This document shows positions 9,598 to 19,059 of a DNA stretch of 64,000 bases, piece after piece; position 1 is the first letter of the stretch; each line of letters begins with the position of its first letter. The stretch lies in NCBI RefSeq assembly GCF_000369805.1, contig NZ_KB850224.1, positions 729,924-793,923 on the forward strand, read 5' to 3'. A program made the translations under genes and the position numbers. The stretch comes from Acinetobacter sp. NIPH 2100. GTDB lineage: Bacteria; Pseudomonadota; Gammaproteobacteria; Pseudomonadales; Moraxellaceae. Below the pieces are notes generated by a model. That model did no database searches, was not told where the DNA came from, and saw only the letters and a program-made list of their open reading frames with translations.

Positions 9598-10437
9598 ATG
9601 GCGACAGCATTGAATAAAAATATTTGTTTTATTGGCGGTGGTAACATGGCGCAAGCCTTGATTGGTGGGCTACTTTCTCGCGGTTTACCGACGACCCGCA
9701 TTACCGTTTCTGACCCAGTAGAGCAAATTCGTCACATATTAGAAGAAAAAGGAATTCAAACCACAATCGATAATGTTGAAGCAGTTCAACATGCAGATGT
9801 GGTGGTGTTGGCGGTAAAACCACAAGTTTTGGCAACGGTATTACAACCATTAAAAGGCTTATTGTCAGATAAACTCGTGATCTCAATTATTGCGGGTGCT
9901 GAAATTCAAACAATTTCAGATTTAATTGGCGGCAGTCAACGTGTTGTGCGTGTGATGCCAAATACACCTGCATTGGTACAAACCGGTGCACATGGGATTT
10001 ATGCACCAGAAGCAGTTAATGCTCAAGATCGCGAGTTAACCAGTCAAATTTTAGCGGCGACAGGTTTAACGATTTGGGTAGAGAGTGAAGCCCAGATTGA
10101 TGCAGTAACCGCAGTCTCTGGTTCTGGCCCTGCATATTTCTTCTATTTGATGGAGAGTATGATTCGCGCTGGTAAAAACTTAGGATTGGATGAGAAAGTA
10201 GCGACAGCATTGACCTTGCAGACAGCGTTAGGCGCGGCGCAAATGGCGATTACCAGCTCAAATTCTCCAGCAGAATTACGTAAAAATGTGACCTCTCCAA
10301 ATGGCACAACCCAAGCAGCTTTAGAGGTGTTTGATCGTGCGCAGATTTCACAAAATATTCAAGCAGCGCTTGCAGCAGCTCAGAAGCGTAGCCAAGAGCT
10401 AGCGCAAGAGTTGAGTGACAAGACTAAATCGGTTTAA
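9598..10437 (+). CDS. proC: Pyrroline-5-carboxylate reductase
   Basis: ProC catalyses the last step of proline synthesis, NAD(P)H-dependent reduction of pyrroline-5-carboxylate. The 279-residue length is typical. An N-terminal Rossmann motif is visible (CFIGGGNMAQALIGGL, about residues 10-25). The C-terminal dimerisation domain holds the P5CR signature (VSGSGPAYFFYLMESM and LRKNVTSPNGTTQAALEVF). It begins three bases after the tilS stop and is followed by a YggT gene 16 bases later; proC-yggT linkage is widespread in bacteria. The cluster is probably read as one operon. Confidence 0.96.
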   Translation: MATALNKNICFIGGGNMAQALIGGLLSRGLPTTRITVSDPVEQIRHILEEKGIQTTIDNVEAVQHADVVVLAVKPQVLATVLQPLKGLLSDKLVISIIAGAEIQTISDLIGGSQRVVRVMPNTPALVQTGAHGIYAPEAVNAQDRELTSQILAATGLTIWVESEAQIDAVTAVSGSGPAYFFYLMESMIRAGKNLGLDEKVATALTLQTALGAAQMAITSSNSPAELRKNVTSPNGTTQAALEVFDRAQISQNIQAALAAAQKRSQELAQELSDKTKSV

Positions 10438-10453
10438 GTAGGATAAGACAATT

Positions 10454-11023
10454 ATGGGTGCAAGTTCTGCGCTAATTTTTGGTGTTTTGATCAATGTTGC
10501 AATTTTATTGGTCTTTTTCCGTTTTTTAATGCAATTGGCGGCAGTCAGTCCATACAATCCTGTGGTCCTTTCAACCGTGAAAGCCACCAAGATTGTAGAT
10601 GTATTTAGTCGCATTTTCCCGACTGTAGGCAAGGGCCGTGTCAATTTGGCGGCAGTTGCTTTGTTGGTAGTGCTGTATTTACTGAAAATGTTCGGCCTGA
10701 TGTATTTGTCTGGACAGATGCCGCATAGTGCCGTGTATCTGGTGATCACGACATTTGTGACCATGATTCAAGACTTGATTCGTTTCTGTCGTTATTTGAT
10801 TTTTGCAACGATCATTTTAAGTTGGGTGGTGATGTTTACACAGTCACGCTCACCTTATATCGAAGTGATTCAGGAACTTGCTGAGCCTTTACTTGCACCT
10901 TTCCGTCGGTTATTACCGAACATGGGGATGATTGATCTCTCTCCAATTTTGGCGTTTTTAACTCTATATGTGGCTGAAATCTTAATGAATGAAGCCGCTA
11001 AGGTGTTATTAACTGGCCTTTAA
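10454..11023 (+). CDS. YggT family membrane protein
   Basis: A 189-residue inner-membrane protein with about four hydrophobic segments in two YggT repeats; the second contains the recognisable VLSWVVMF-type helix and a PLLAPFRRLLPNMGMIDLSPIL motif (about residues 145-170). YggT proteins are poorly characterised; they have been linked to cation/osmotic tolerance in E. coli and to division-related functions elsewhere. The family frequently follows proC, as here (16-base gap), which supports the assignment but does not give a function. A strong intrinsic terminator closes the operon. Confidence 0.9.
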   Translation: MGASSALIFGVLINVAILLVFFRFLMQLAAVSPYNPVVLSTVKATKIVDVFSRIFPTVGKGRVNLAAVALLVVLYLLKMFGLMYLSGQMPHSAVYLVITTFVTMIQDLIRFCRYLIFATIILSWVVMFTQSRSPYIEVIQELAEPLLAPFRRLLPNMGMIDLSPILAFLTLYVAEILMNEAAKVLLTGL

Positions 11024-11039
11024 GCAAGTTTGATTCAAT

Positions 11040-11066
11040 AAAAAATGGGCATGATGCCCATTTTTT
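11040..11066. terminator. Bidirectional terminator between the yggT and acyltransferase genes
   Basis: The palindrome AAATGGGCATGATGCCCATTT is flanked by A and T tracts and sits between convergent genes. Confidence 0.9.
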
Positions 11067-12195
11067 ATTTCTTGATTAAACGTTGTCGTATAACCCGATT
11101 TAACGGATTGGAGAAGTAGCGTGCAATGAAAGCACCGACTACAAGTGCAAGCACGAAATAGATCAATAATAAGACCAGTTTAATATTTCCCTCAGTGATT
11201 GCTGGTGTATAAAACAGTTTGAAAAAACCTAAAATAATGAGATGGAATAAATAAATTTCATAACTGTTCTTACCGATGTTTTGCAGCAATTGAAAGCGTT
11301 GCTGCTGTATACCTGCCTGTTCATTTGCTACATTTGCAACAATCACGATTGCGGTCGCAAGTGCAAATAGACTGACTCCCCAAACACAGTTTTGTTTGAT
11401 CGGTGCAGAGAAATAAATGATAAACATGGTCGCAATCGCCATGTATTTCAGACCTAACCAGGTTTTGGTTTGCAGCTTAAGTTGAGGAGCAATGAGTGCT
11501 GCGATACAGCCAAAAGCAATGCCATCAAAACTAGAAACGTAATGGTATAAGTACGCGCCACTTTCCTCACCATAATGTAAATATCTAAAATAAGGTGCAA
11601 ATACAATCAGTGCGAAACAGACAAATAGAAAGTAGGGTTTTTTCTTAAATAGCAGTGCTGTCAGTGGAAAAAGTAGATAGAAAACCTCTTCTACAGATAA
11701 AGACCATAACACCCCAAGCGCATAGTTGACCCAGCCATTCTCGATAATCAGGATGTTCATCCAAAAGGTCAGTGCTGCAAGATTGACGGTTGATTGAGCC
11801 ACGACAATGCCATTAGGGGCTTGCGTCATAAAGGGTTTTAACTCAAAAGCAGCTAAAAAATTAACCAGACAGATCAGCAAGATCAAGGTGGGCATGATGC
11901 GAGCAAATCGTGAAATGTAAAAGTCCAGGGTATTAATCTGGTGTAATGCACCCCAGCGTTTGATGGTATGTGAGGTGATGAGATAACCTGAGATCACAAA
12001 GAACATGGTGACACCATAGTTACCATTTCGAGCTAAAAGCGTGGTGATGTTTTCACCAAAAACTTGGAAATTGATCGAGGTGTCAAACAGCTTATAAGGA
12101 ATATTGAAGTGATGCAGTAAAACCAAAAAGATTGAAATACAGCGTAATGAATCAATAGAGTGATAGCGGTTAAATTGAACTTGATTAAAGGACAT
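11065..12195 (-). CDS. Acyltransferase family 3 membrane protein (OafA/YrhL type)
   Basis: This 376-residue integral membrane protein has about ten hydrophobic segments. Its N-terminal motif (YHSIDSLRCISIFLVLLHHF, residues about 11-30) contains the conserved arginine and histidine of acyltransferase-3 enzymes, and an FFVISGYLIT motif and an SVEEVFYLLFPL motif follow. Such proteins O-acetylate surface glycans, including LPS O-antigen, capsule or peptidoglycan, from the cytoplasmic membrane. There is no neighbouring glycan operon to identify the substrate. The gene sits alone between yggT and polA in the opposite direction to yggT, so it may be accessory. Confidence 0.88.
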   Translation of the reverse strand: MSFNQVQFNRYHSIDSLRCISIFLVLLHHFNIPYKLFDTSINFQVFGENITTLLARNGNYGVTMFFVISGYLITSHTIKRWGALHQINTLDFYISRFARIMPTLILLICLVNFLAAFELKPFMTQAPNGIVVAQSTVNLAALTFWMNILIIENGWVNYALGVLWSLSVEEVFYLLFPLTALLFKKKPYFLFVCFALIVFAPYFRYLHYGEESGAYLYHYVSSFDGIAFGCIAALIAPQLKLQTKTWLGLKYMAIATMFIIYFSAPIKQNCVWGVSLFALATAIVIVANVANEQAGIQQQRFQLLQNIGKNSYEIYLFHLIILGFFKLFYTPAITEGNIKLVLLLIYFVLALVVGAFIARYFSNPLNRVIRQRLIKK

Positions 12196-12251
12196 GTTGC
12201 ATTCCTTACTCCTATACGAATTAATTTTTATAAGATATTCTTTATTTTCAG

Positions 12252-12295
12252 TTTTCTTGTAGCGCAGGGGAGTTTATCCCCTGTCTGCAAGAAAC
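12252..12295. repeat. Long imperfect hairpin between polA and the acyltransferase gene
   Basis: The left arm TTTCTTGTAGCGCAGGGG and right arm CCCCTGTCTGCAAGAAA pair over about 17 bp with one or two interruptions around an AGTTTAT loop. No clear U-tract follows on the minus strand, so it is not a classical terminator, though it lies just downstream of polA and may be its transcript end. Confidence 0.5.
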
Positions 12296-12322
12296 ATTTT
12301 GTTTTTGTGGTGTGCGGATGGG

Positions 12323-15088
12323 TTAGTGTGCTGCATCCCAGTTTGGACCTTGTCCAACTTCGACCACAAACGGTACTGAAATTTCTAATACCGATTGCAT
12401 CACTTCAGCAATTTGTTTTGAAAGTTCATCCGCAATCGCAGCATCCGCTTCAAACACAAGTTCATCGTGCACTTGTAATAACAGCTTGGCCTGATCTTTA
12501 GGCAGAACTTTATCCACTGCAATCATGGCAAGTTTAATAATATCTGCGGCACTGCCTTGTAAAGGCGCATTGATTGCCGCACGTTCAGCCGCTTGTTTGA
12601 TCATTTTATTGGTTGCCATAATGTCGGGTGTGTATAAACGCCGACCTAAAATAGTTTCCACAAAGCCTTGTTCACGTGCAATCTGACGAGTACGTTCCAT
12701 ATAATCCAATACACCCGGATAGCGCTGGAAGTAACGTGCGATATAGCTTCGCGATTCTTCACGTGTAAAGCCGAGCTGACGGGTTAAGCCAAATTCAGAC
12801 ATCCCATACAGCAGACCAAAGTTAACCGCTTTGGCTTGGCGACGTTGGTCATTGGTCACATCTCCAATATCGATACCCAGTACCTCAGAAGCGGTACGAC
12901 GATGCACGTCCTGACCTTGCTGGAAGGCATGCACTAATGCATCATCTTGAGAGAAATGTGCCATTAAACGTAATTCGATTTGCGAGTAATCGGCTGCCAA
13001 TAATACGCGACCTTCAGGTGCGATAAAGGCTTTACGAATTTGACGCCCAATTGGGGTGCGGATAGGGATGTTCTGTAGATTTGGATCAGTTGAAGACAAA
13101 CGACCTGTTGCCGTTAAGGCTTGATGATAGCTGGTATGCACACGATGCGTTGTATCATGCGATTGTTCAATCAGGCGATCAGTATAAGTATTTTTGAGTT
13201 TTGCCAAGCCACGATGTTCCAAAATGACTTCAGCCAATGGATGTTCGATTTTTTCTAAAATACTTTCGCTGGTACTGTATTGACCTGTTGCTGTTTTCTT
13301 ACCGCCTTTGAGTCCTAACTTTTCAAATAGGACTTCGCCGACCTGTTTTGGTGAGGCAACATTAAAGGCTTCGCCTGCCAGTTCTGCTGCTTGAGCTTCA
13401 AGCGTTTGGATCGTTTCTGAAAATTCAACACTGAGCTGATCGAGGAATTGATGGTCGAGCTTAATGCCATCTTCTTCCATTCCTGTGAGGACACGGGCAA
13501 CCGGCATTTCAATGTTATGTAGAATATTGACCAGTTCAGGAGAGCTTTTTAATTTTGCAGCGAGTACTTCATACAAGCGATAAGTGACATGTGCATCTTC
13601 AGCGGCATAATGTGCTGCAACTTCAAGCTCAATTTGATTAAAGGTTTTTTGCTTGGCACCTTTACCTGCGATCTGTTCAAAGGTCGTAGTTAAATGACTG
13701 AGATAGAGACGTGCAACATCATCCATACCATGTCGTGTTGCAGCCGCATTCAATACATATGACGCGAGCATGGTATCGAAATACCAGCCTTGAATGGTGA
13801 TACCGTGATTGGCAAAGATGTGAGCATCGTATTTGAGATGATGACCAATTTTCTTCACTTGCTCATTTTCAAGAATCGGTTTGATTTGAGCGAGCAATTG
13901 TTCACGATTCAGTTGTTCAGGTGCACCTTCATAATCATGTGCGACAGGGACGTAATAGGCGTCCTTGGCATCAAAAGCGACCGAGAAACCAACCAATTCA
14001 GCCACTCGATAATCTAAGTTGGTGGTTTCTGTATCAATCGCAAAATGATCGGCTTGCTGCATACGTTGCAATAAAGCATCCCAATCTTGTTGGCTCAGCA
14101 CAGTATGATAGGTGGCTGTGCCCAATTGATCATCTTGACTGGTAAGGCTGGCATGATCTTCAACTACCACTTGCTCAGGTTTTTGCTCAGCTTTGGCAAT
14201 ACTTTGAGAGGTTTGTTGATAAGCTGAACTGTTCGGATTATTTGGGTGATCTAGAGACTGTAACTGATTACGGAATTCGAGCTCAGTATAGAGATTACGT
14301 AACTGATCTACATTTGGATTGGATAGTTTCAGGTCATGCCAATCTAATGCGAGATCGAGATCACAGACAATACTGGCAAGTTGATGGTCAACTTTGATGT
14401 TGTCTACATTATCTTTAATATTCTGACTGAGTTTACCTTTGAGCTGATCGGCATTGGCAATAATATTATTCAATGTGCCGTATTCATTTAACAGCTTCGC
14501 CGCAGTTTTCGCGCCAACCCCTGGAACACCCATAATACCGTCAGAAGCATCGCCCATCAGCGTGAGGTAATCAATGATTTGATTCGGATGGACACCAAAC
14601 TTTTCAAAAACACCTGCTTCATCTAAAACACGTTCTTTAAAACTGTCTTCGAGTTTGACATGTTCATTGACCAACTGCGCCATGTCTTTGTCACCCGTCG
14701 AGATGAGGACATGATGGCCTTCTGCCAAGGCACGTTTGGTTAAAGTCCCAATAATGTCATCCGCTTCCGCACCAGCGAGAAAATATAAAGGAATACCTTG
14801 GGCTTTAATCAACGCATGTAGATAAGGAATCTGTTGAGATAATTCCTCAGGCATACTTGGGCGATCACCTTTATAAATCGGCGATAACTTGTGACGAAAG
14901 GTGGGCTCAGGTGTATCAAAAATCACAGCCATGTGAGTCGGCTGAGTGCGACGCATCAGTTTTTGGATTGCCGAAATTGCACCACGTATTGCATTGGTAT
15001 GTAAGCCAGTAGACGTGGTTAATGGTGGTAAAGCGTGAAAAGCACGAAATAAGAAATAAGACCCGTCAACCAAGACAAAAGGTGGCAT
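12323..15088 (-). CDS. polA: DNA polymerase I
   Basis: PolA fills gaps and removes RNA primers during replication and repair. The 921-residue protein has all three domains: a 5'-3' exonuclease (N-terminal 290 residues, with an acidic AGAEADDIIGTL motif and a helix-hairpin-helix GVPGVGAKTAAKLL), a 3'-5' exonuclease with an intact AIDTETTNLD motif, and a family A polymerase with motif A (DYSQIELRLMAHFS), the O-helix (KAVNFGLLYGMSE) and motif C (LQVHDELVFEAD). All catalytic acidic residues are visible, so proofreading is predicted active. It is monocistronic on the minus strand. Confidence 0.98.
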   Translation of the reverse strand: MPPFVLVDGSYFLFRAFHALPPLTTSTGLHTNAIRGAISAIQKLMRRTQPTHMAVIFDTPEPTFRHKLSPIYKGDRPSMPEELSQQIPYLHALIKAQGIPLYFLAGAEADDIIGTLTKRALAEGHHVLISTGDKDMAQLVNEHVKLEDSFKERVLDEAGVFEKFGVHPNQIIDYLTLMGDASDGIMGVPGVGAKTAAKLLNEYGTLNNIIANADQLKGKLSQNIKDNVDNIKVDHQLASIVCDLDLALDWHDLKLSNPNVDQLRNLYTELEFRNQLQSLDHPNNPNSSAYQQTSQSIAKAEQKPEQVVVEDHASLTSQDDQLGTATYHTVLSQQDWDALLQRMQQADHFAIDTETTNLDYRVAELVGFSVAFDAKDAYYVPVAHDYEGAPEQLNREQLLAQIKPILENEQVKKIGHHLKYDAHIFANHGITIQGWYFDTMLASYVLNAAATRHGMDDVARLYLSHLTTTFEQIAGKGAKQKTFNQIELEVAAHYAAEDAHVTYRLYEVLAAKLKSSPELVNILHNIEMPVARVLTGMEEDGIKLDHQFLDQLSVEFSETIQTLEAQAAELAGEAFNVASPKQVGEVLFEKLGLKGGKKTATGQYSTSESILEKIEHPLAEVILEHRGLAKLKNTYTDRLIEQSHDTTHRVHTSYHQALTATGRLSSTDPNLQNIPIRTPIGRQIRKAFIAPEGRVLLAADYSQIELRLMAHFSQDDALVHAFQQGQDVHRRTASEVLGIDIGDVTNDQRRQAKAVNFGLLYGMSEFGLTRQLGFTREESRSYIARYFQRYPGVLDYMERTRQIAREQGFVETILGRRLYTPDIMATNKMIKQAAERAAINAPLQGSAADIIKLAMIAVDKVLPKDQAKLLLQVHDELVFEADAAIADELSKQIAEVMQSVLEISVPFVVEVGQGPNWDAAH

Positions 15089-15276
15089 TGCGCAAATCCT
15101 AATTATAAATTAGCTGCTATTTTACGTGAAAAAGCCGTGGCTGTCTTATCTGAACGTGGAAGAGTACGGCTAGCTGTGTCGTTGAAAATTTGCAGTATTT
15201 TGTATGTAACATTACCTGCTGAACTAGTGATCAAGTAATATGACTGCAATGAAGCTGTCAGAATTGATATAAGTCT

Positions 15277-18132
15277 ATGTATAAAAACGACAAACAGGGA
15301 ATTGTCATTGTTCTAATCGCGCTGACGATATTGCTCGCTTGTGCAATTGCCTTCAAATGGCAAGGGACCATTGTTGCCGCTACAATTGGTTTGACCGTTG
15401 TTATTGTGCACATCCTGTCTGAAATTCATCAGCGTTTACTTCAACTCGAACAAGCAGCACCAAGCTATTTTGCATTGGGGGCTGGTATTGGCGTACAAAA
15501 AATTGTGATATATGGCGCGGCACTCGTTGCGCTATTTGCCTATACCAATACATGGATGTGGCTCGCAGGTGGTGCTTTATTGGTATTACTCTTATGTTTG
15601 ATTCATACCATCAGTGCCTTTCAGACTCGATTGTTACATTTAGAGCAATATGCAACCCAATCACTACACCCAGATGTTTCAATTCAAGCTCAACAACAGG
15701 CTCCAAGCACTGAAGAATCTGTTGAATTAGTTGAAACGACAGCTTCAAACGCTTCTCGCTTAGAACAACAACCTGCTTGGATGCAGGCTAAATCTGAATC
15801 TTCACAGCATTCAATTGATCCTGCCCCTGTACAGTCACCCAGTCCAGTGCAGACACCTGCTTGGTGGAAGCCTGCACTGGACTGGGTGATGCACGGCAAT
15901 CCGATTCTCCGCGTTGCGGTCGCCATATTAATGGTTGGTGTGATTTTATTACTACGTTTTGCCAGTGAGCATTGGCAACTCAGTCTAGGCGTGAAATTGG
16001 GTTTTATTGCGATTGCAGGTGTCGTCACCACAGTTGCAGGATATTTATTACAAAAGAAAAATCAATTATTTGCAGTCGCTCTACAAGGTGTAGGGTTGGC
16101 GGTGATCTTCTTAACCTTGATTTTTTCACATCATTTTGCAGTGATTGCCAGCTTAAGCACCGCCAGTATATTGTTTGTCTTTTTATTATTGGCAACGGTC
16201 TATCTGAGCTTAAAGCAACAGGCCTTGTATTTGGCTATGTTGGCATTGACCATGGCCTATCTAGCTCCACTGGTGATTCCACAAAATCATCCAGATGTGA
16301 TTTTCTTGTTTGGCTATTACTTTGTGATTAACTTGGCCGTGGCAGCGTTGAACTTTATCCAACCATGGAAAATCCTGCATCAAATTGCGTTCTTTGCCAC
16401 CATGTTTATTGGTGGTTCGACCATTGGGATTTATGCAAAAACCTCACAGTTTGATACCTTGGATATGATCCTGTGGTTGCATATAGCTTTATTCATCTGG
16501 CTCAGTATTCGTTATAGCCAGTTGATGCTGCGTGCTCAGAATCAGCAGCAACAAACAGATCAAAAAACTCGTTTACAGCCGATTTTAGATGTCGGGCTGA
16601 TCTTTAGTGTGCCTGTCTTGGGCTTTTCCTTACATGCTTATTTAATGCATAACTCGACGACAGCACTCACTTGGGGCGCAGTTGCACTTGCTGCGACTTA
16701 TATTGCTTTAAATCTTTGGATTAAACGTCAGCATCCACAACTTTCAATTTTAGCCAAAAGTTTCTTTATTCTTGCCGTAGTATTTGTTGCATTGATTTTC
16801 CCGTTGGCTAAAGGTGCACATTGGACCTCAACGGGTTGGGTGATTCAGGGAACTGCGCTGATTGTTTGGGGGGTTACAGAGCGTTATCGTTTAAGCCGTT
16901 ATATTGGCGTAGCCTTGGTCTTACTCAGTTCGGTGGCATTACTTTTCCAAGTTTGGTCAAACGATCATTTCCCGATTCTGAGTACCCTGATTTATGCCTT
17001 GGCCCAATTTATTTCTGCCTTCTATTTATTGCATTATCAAGCCGTTGAGAAATATTTCAGTGCGCGGATGTTAAGCGGCGTGTTTTTAGCACTTGGGTTA
17101 TATTCAGGAGCGATTGCAGGTGTTGAATTCATGCAATGGCAGCAACATGGGCTAAGTCCTTATCTGGCGATTGCGGCAATACTACTGGCATTGTTTAGTC
17201 TGGCAGTGCATGTGAAATCACGATTGCAGTGGGGCAATGTACAACTGATCTTATTGGGTGGTTTGTTAGCTTTACTCTATGGCGAAAGTTTTGCGCAAAA
17301 TGTCTATGCAGTTTGGCATTGGCCAAGCAGTTTAAATCAAGTGACATTTGCAGTGGCATCCATTGTGATTACTCTGATACTGAGCAGCTTGAGTGCTAAC
17401 ACATCTAAAGCTGCTGTTATGCCGTGGTCTGCTTTGCTTTGGCTCGGTCTCGCTAGTATAGGATTGGCTATTTTCCCAATCATGCCGATTGTAGCACTTG
17501 CGATTATTCCCGCGATTTATGGTATTTGGCGATTTATATCGAATAAAACCGAATTACTGCATCAGTTACCCATCTGGTGTTTAACGCTATTTTGGTTGCT
17601 ATTGGTCAGTCTTGATCCGTATTCTGCACAGCAATATTATTTTCTACCGCTGCTTAATCTGACCGATCTTCTGTCTTTATTAATGTTCTTTGGTCTGATC
17701 TGGATGATTTATCATCATGACTTTAGTGCTGAGCGTTCAATGGAATGGGGCTTTAAAGTCATCACCATTTTAATTGGTCTGTTGGTACTAAGTAGCGTGG
17801 TGGTCCGTGCCATGCATCATTATTTGGGTACACCATTATGGAGCATCGCAATTTGGTCGAATGGTGATGTACAACTCAGTTTGACGTTATTGTGGGTTGT
17901 TTTGGCTTTCGTTCTGATGACATTTTCCAGCCGTCGCCACATCCGACAAATCTGGTTTGTCGGTGCAGCGTTGTTAGGTATCGTGGTGGCGAAACTGTTG
18001 TTATTGGACTTATCGCAAAGTGGCACGTTAACTCGTGTGATTTCTTTTATTGGCTCTGGAGCGGTGATGCTGGTGATTGCTTATCTCGCACCGTTGCCAC
18101 CTGCGTTAAGTGAACCCAAGAAAGAAAGTTAA
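15277..18132 (+). CDS. DUF2339 family large membrane protein
   Basis: This 951-residue protein consists almost wholly of hydrophobic helices (about 25 or more segments). A cytoplasmic or periplasmic linker rich in Gln/Ser/Pro lies at about residues 130-200 between the first helices and the main bundle. The pattern fits DUF2339 membrane proteins, whose function is unknown. No catalytic motif was seen. It stands alone between polA (divergent) and the MscS gene (convergent, with no bases between the two stop codons). The family name is assigned from overall architecture and is less certain than the ORF itself. Confidence 0.82.
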   Translation: MYKNDKQGIVIVLIALTILLACAIAFKWQGTIVAATIGLTVVIVHILSEIHQRLLQLEQAAPSYFALGAGIGVQKIVIYGAALVALFAYTNTWMWLAGGALLVLLLCLIHTISAFQTRLLHLEQYATQSLHPDVSIQAQQQAPSTEESVELVETTASNASRLEQQPAWMQAKSESSQHSIDPAPVQSPSPVQTPAWWKPALDWVMHGNPILRVAVAILMVGVILLLRFASEHWQLSLGVKLGFIAIAGVVTTVAGYLLQKKNQLFAVALQGVGLAVIFLTLIFSHHFAVIASLSTASILFVFLLLATVYLSLKQQALYLAMLALTMAYLAPLVIPQNHPDVIFLFGYYFVINLAVAALNFIQPWKILHQIAFFATMFIGGSTIGIYAKTSQFDTLDMILWLHIALFIWLSIRYSQLMLRAQNQQQQTDQKTRLQPILDVGLIFSVPVLGFSLHAYLMHNSTTALTWGAVALAATYIALNLWIKRQHPQLSILAKSFFILAVVFVALIFPLAKGAHWTSTGWVIQGTALIVWGVTERYRLSRYIGVALVLLSSVALLFQVWSNDHFPILSTLIYALAQFISAFYLLHYQAVEKYFSARMLSGVFLALGLYSGAIAGVEFMQWQQHGLSPYLAIAAILLALFSLAVHVKSRLQWGNVQLILLGGLLALLYGESFAQNVYAVWHWPSSLNQVTFAVASIVITLILSSLSANTSKAAVMPWSALLWLGLASIGLAIFPIMPIVALAIIPAIYGIWRFISNKTELLHQLPIWCLTLFWLLLVSLDPYSAQQYYFLPLLNLTDLLSLLMFFGLIWMIYHHDFSAERSMEWGFKVITILIGLLVLSSVVVRAMHHYLGTPLWSIAIWSNGDVQLSLTLLWVVLAFVLMTFSSRRHIRQIWFVGAALLGIVVAKLLLLDLSQSGTLTRVISFIGSGAVMLVIAYLAPLPPALSEPKKES

Positions 18133-18145
18133 TTATCTTTCTTTC
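18120..18145. terminator. Inverted repeat spanning two convergent stop codons
   Basis: GAAAGAAAG-N8-CTTTCTTTC covers the adjacent stops of the DUF2339 and MscS genes. It may serve as a compact shared transcript end, although the stem is AT-rich and the T-tract is poor. Confidence 0.4.
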
Positions 18146-19050
18146 TCATCTCTTTTCAGTTCTTTTTGATTGGCGTATTGATCGATTTCATCATTTTCTA
18201 AGGGTAGAGGACGATCAATCAGCCCCATCTTCGGTACAGGAATTTCGATCTCATTTTCTAGGAATCCGTTCCGAATCCGTTCCTGCATTTCATCGCGAAC
18301 TTTGAGTGAGTTTTCCTGACGGCACCACACCGCAAATAACAGCTCAATGGAAGACTCTCTAAACGCTGTAACAGTAACCGTCGCTTTGGGGTCATCCATG
18401 ACCAATGGATACTTGGCAGCGACATCCAATAAGACCTGTCGGACTTTATGAATGTCTTCATGGAAGTTAATCGCCAGTGTAATTGGAATACGCCGTATTG
18501 GATACTTAGACAGATTCATTACGGGTGTTCGGATCAACTGCTCATTTGGTAAGCGAATATACACATTATCCAGCGTCAGAAGCTTAACGGAGAGTAAATC
18601 AATCGAAATTACTTCACCTTCAATGGTTTGACCGCGAATCAAGGTGATCTGAATGGTATCACCGACTTCAAAAGAACCTTCACCAATCAAAAATAAACCA
18701 CTGATCAAGTTACTGGCTGAGGTTTGAGAGGCGAAACCCAGCGCGACGGTTAATATCCCTGCTGCACCCAAAAATACACTGAGTTTAAAACCTGCTTCTC
18801 TTAAGCTGGTCATAATGAACAACAGGAAGATGAAGTAAAAAATACCCCGACGCCATAGCAGGCGTTGATGGGCATTAAAGCGACTACCAATGGTACGGAT
18901 AAACGTGTTTGAGACTAGACGTGCAATCACGAAGCCGATAAAACACAAAATAATGGCAACTACGATTTCACTAAGCCGCTCAAAGTTAATATTGCTGAAA
19001 AAACTGGTGAGACTGCCAGCCACATCTTTTGGAATATTTGAATTAGGCAT
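18133..19050 (-). CDS. MscS-family mechanosensitive ion channel
   Basis: A 305-residue small-conductance mechanosensitive channel homologue. Hydrophobic helices occupy about residues 20-130, ending in the pore-lining TM3 with the family pattern LGAAGILTVALGFASQTSASN. A beta domain follows (GDTIQITLIRGQTIEGEV) and a mixed alpha/beta cytoplasmic cage. Such channels release solutes during hypo-osmotic shock. It starts nine bases after the stop of a 273-residue unknown protein on the same strand, so the two are almost certainly co-transcribed. The length is near that of E. coli MscS (286). Confidence 0.93.
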   Translation of the reverse strand: MPNSNIPKDVAGSLTSFFSNINFERLSEIVVAIILCFIGFVIARLVSNTFIRTIGSRFNAHQRLLWRRGIFYFIFLLFIMTSLREAGFKLSVFLGAAGILTVALGFASQTSASNLISGLFLIGEGSFEVGDTIQITLIRGQTIEGEVISIDLLSVKLLTLDNVYIRLPNEQLIRTPVMNLSKYPIRRIPITLAINFHEDIHKVRQVLLDVAAKYPLVMDDPKATVTVTAFRESSIELLFAVWCRQENSLKVRDEMQERIRNGFLENEIEIPVPKMGLIDRPLPLENDEIDQYANQKELKRDEKER

Positions 19051-19059
19051 CGCAACCCC

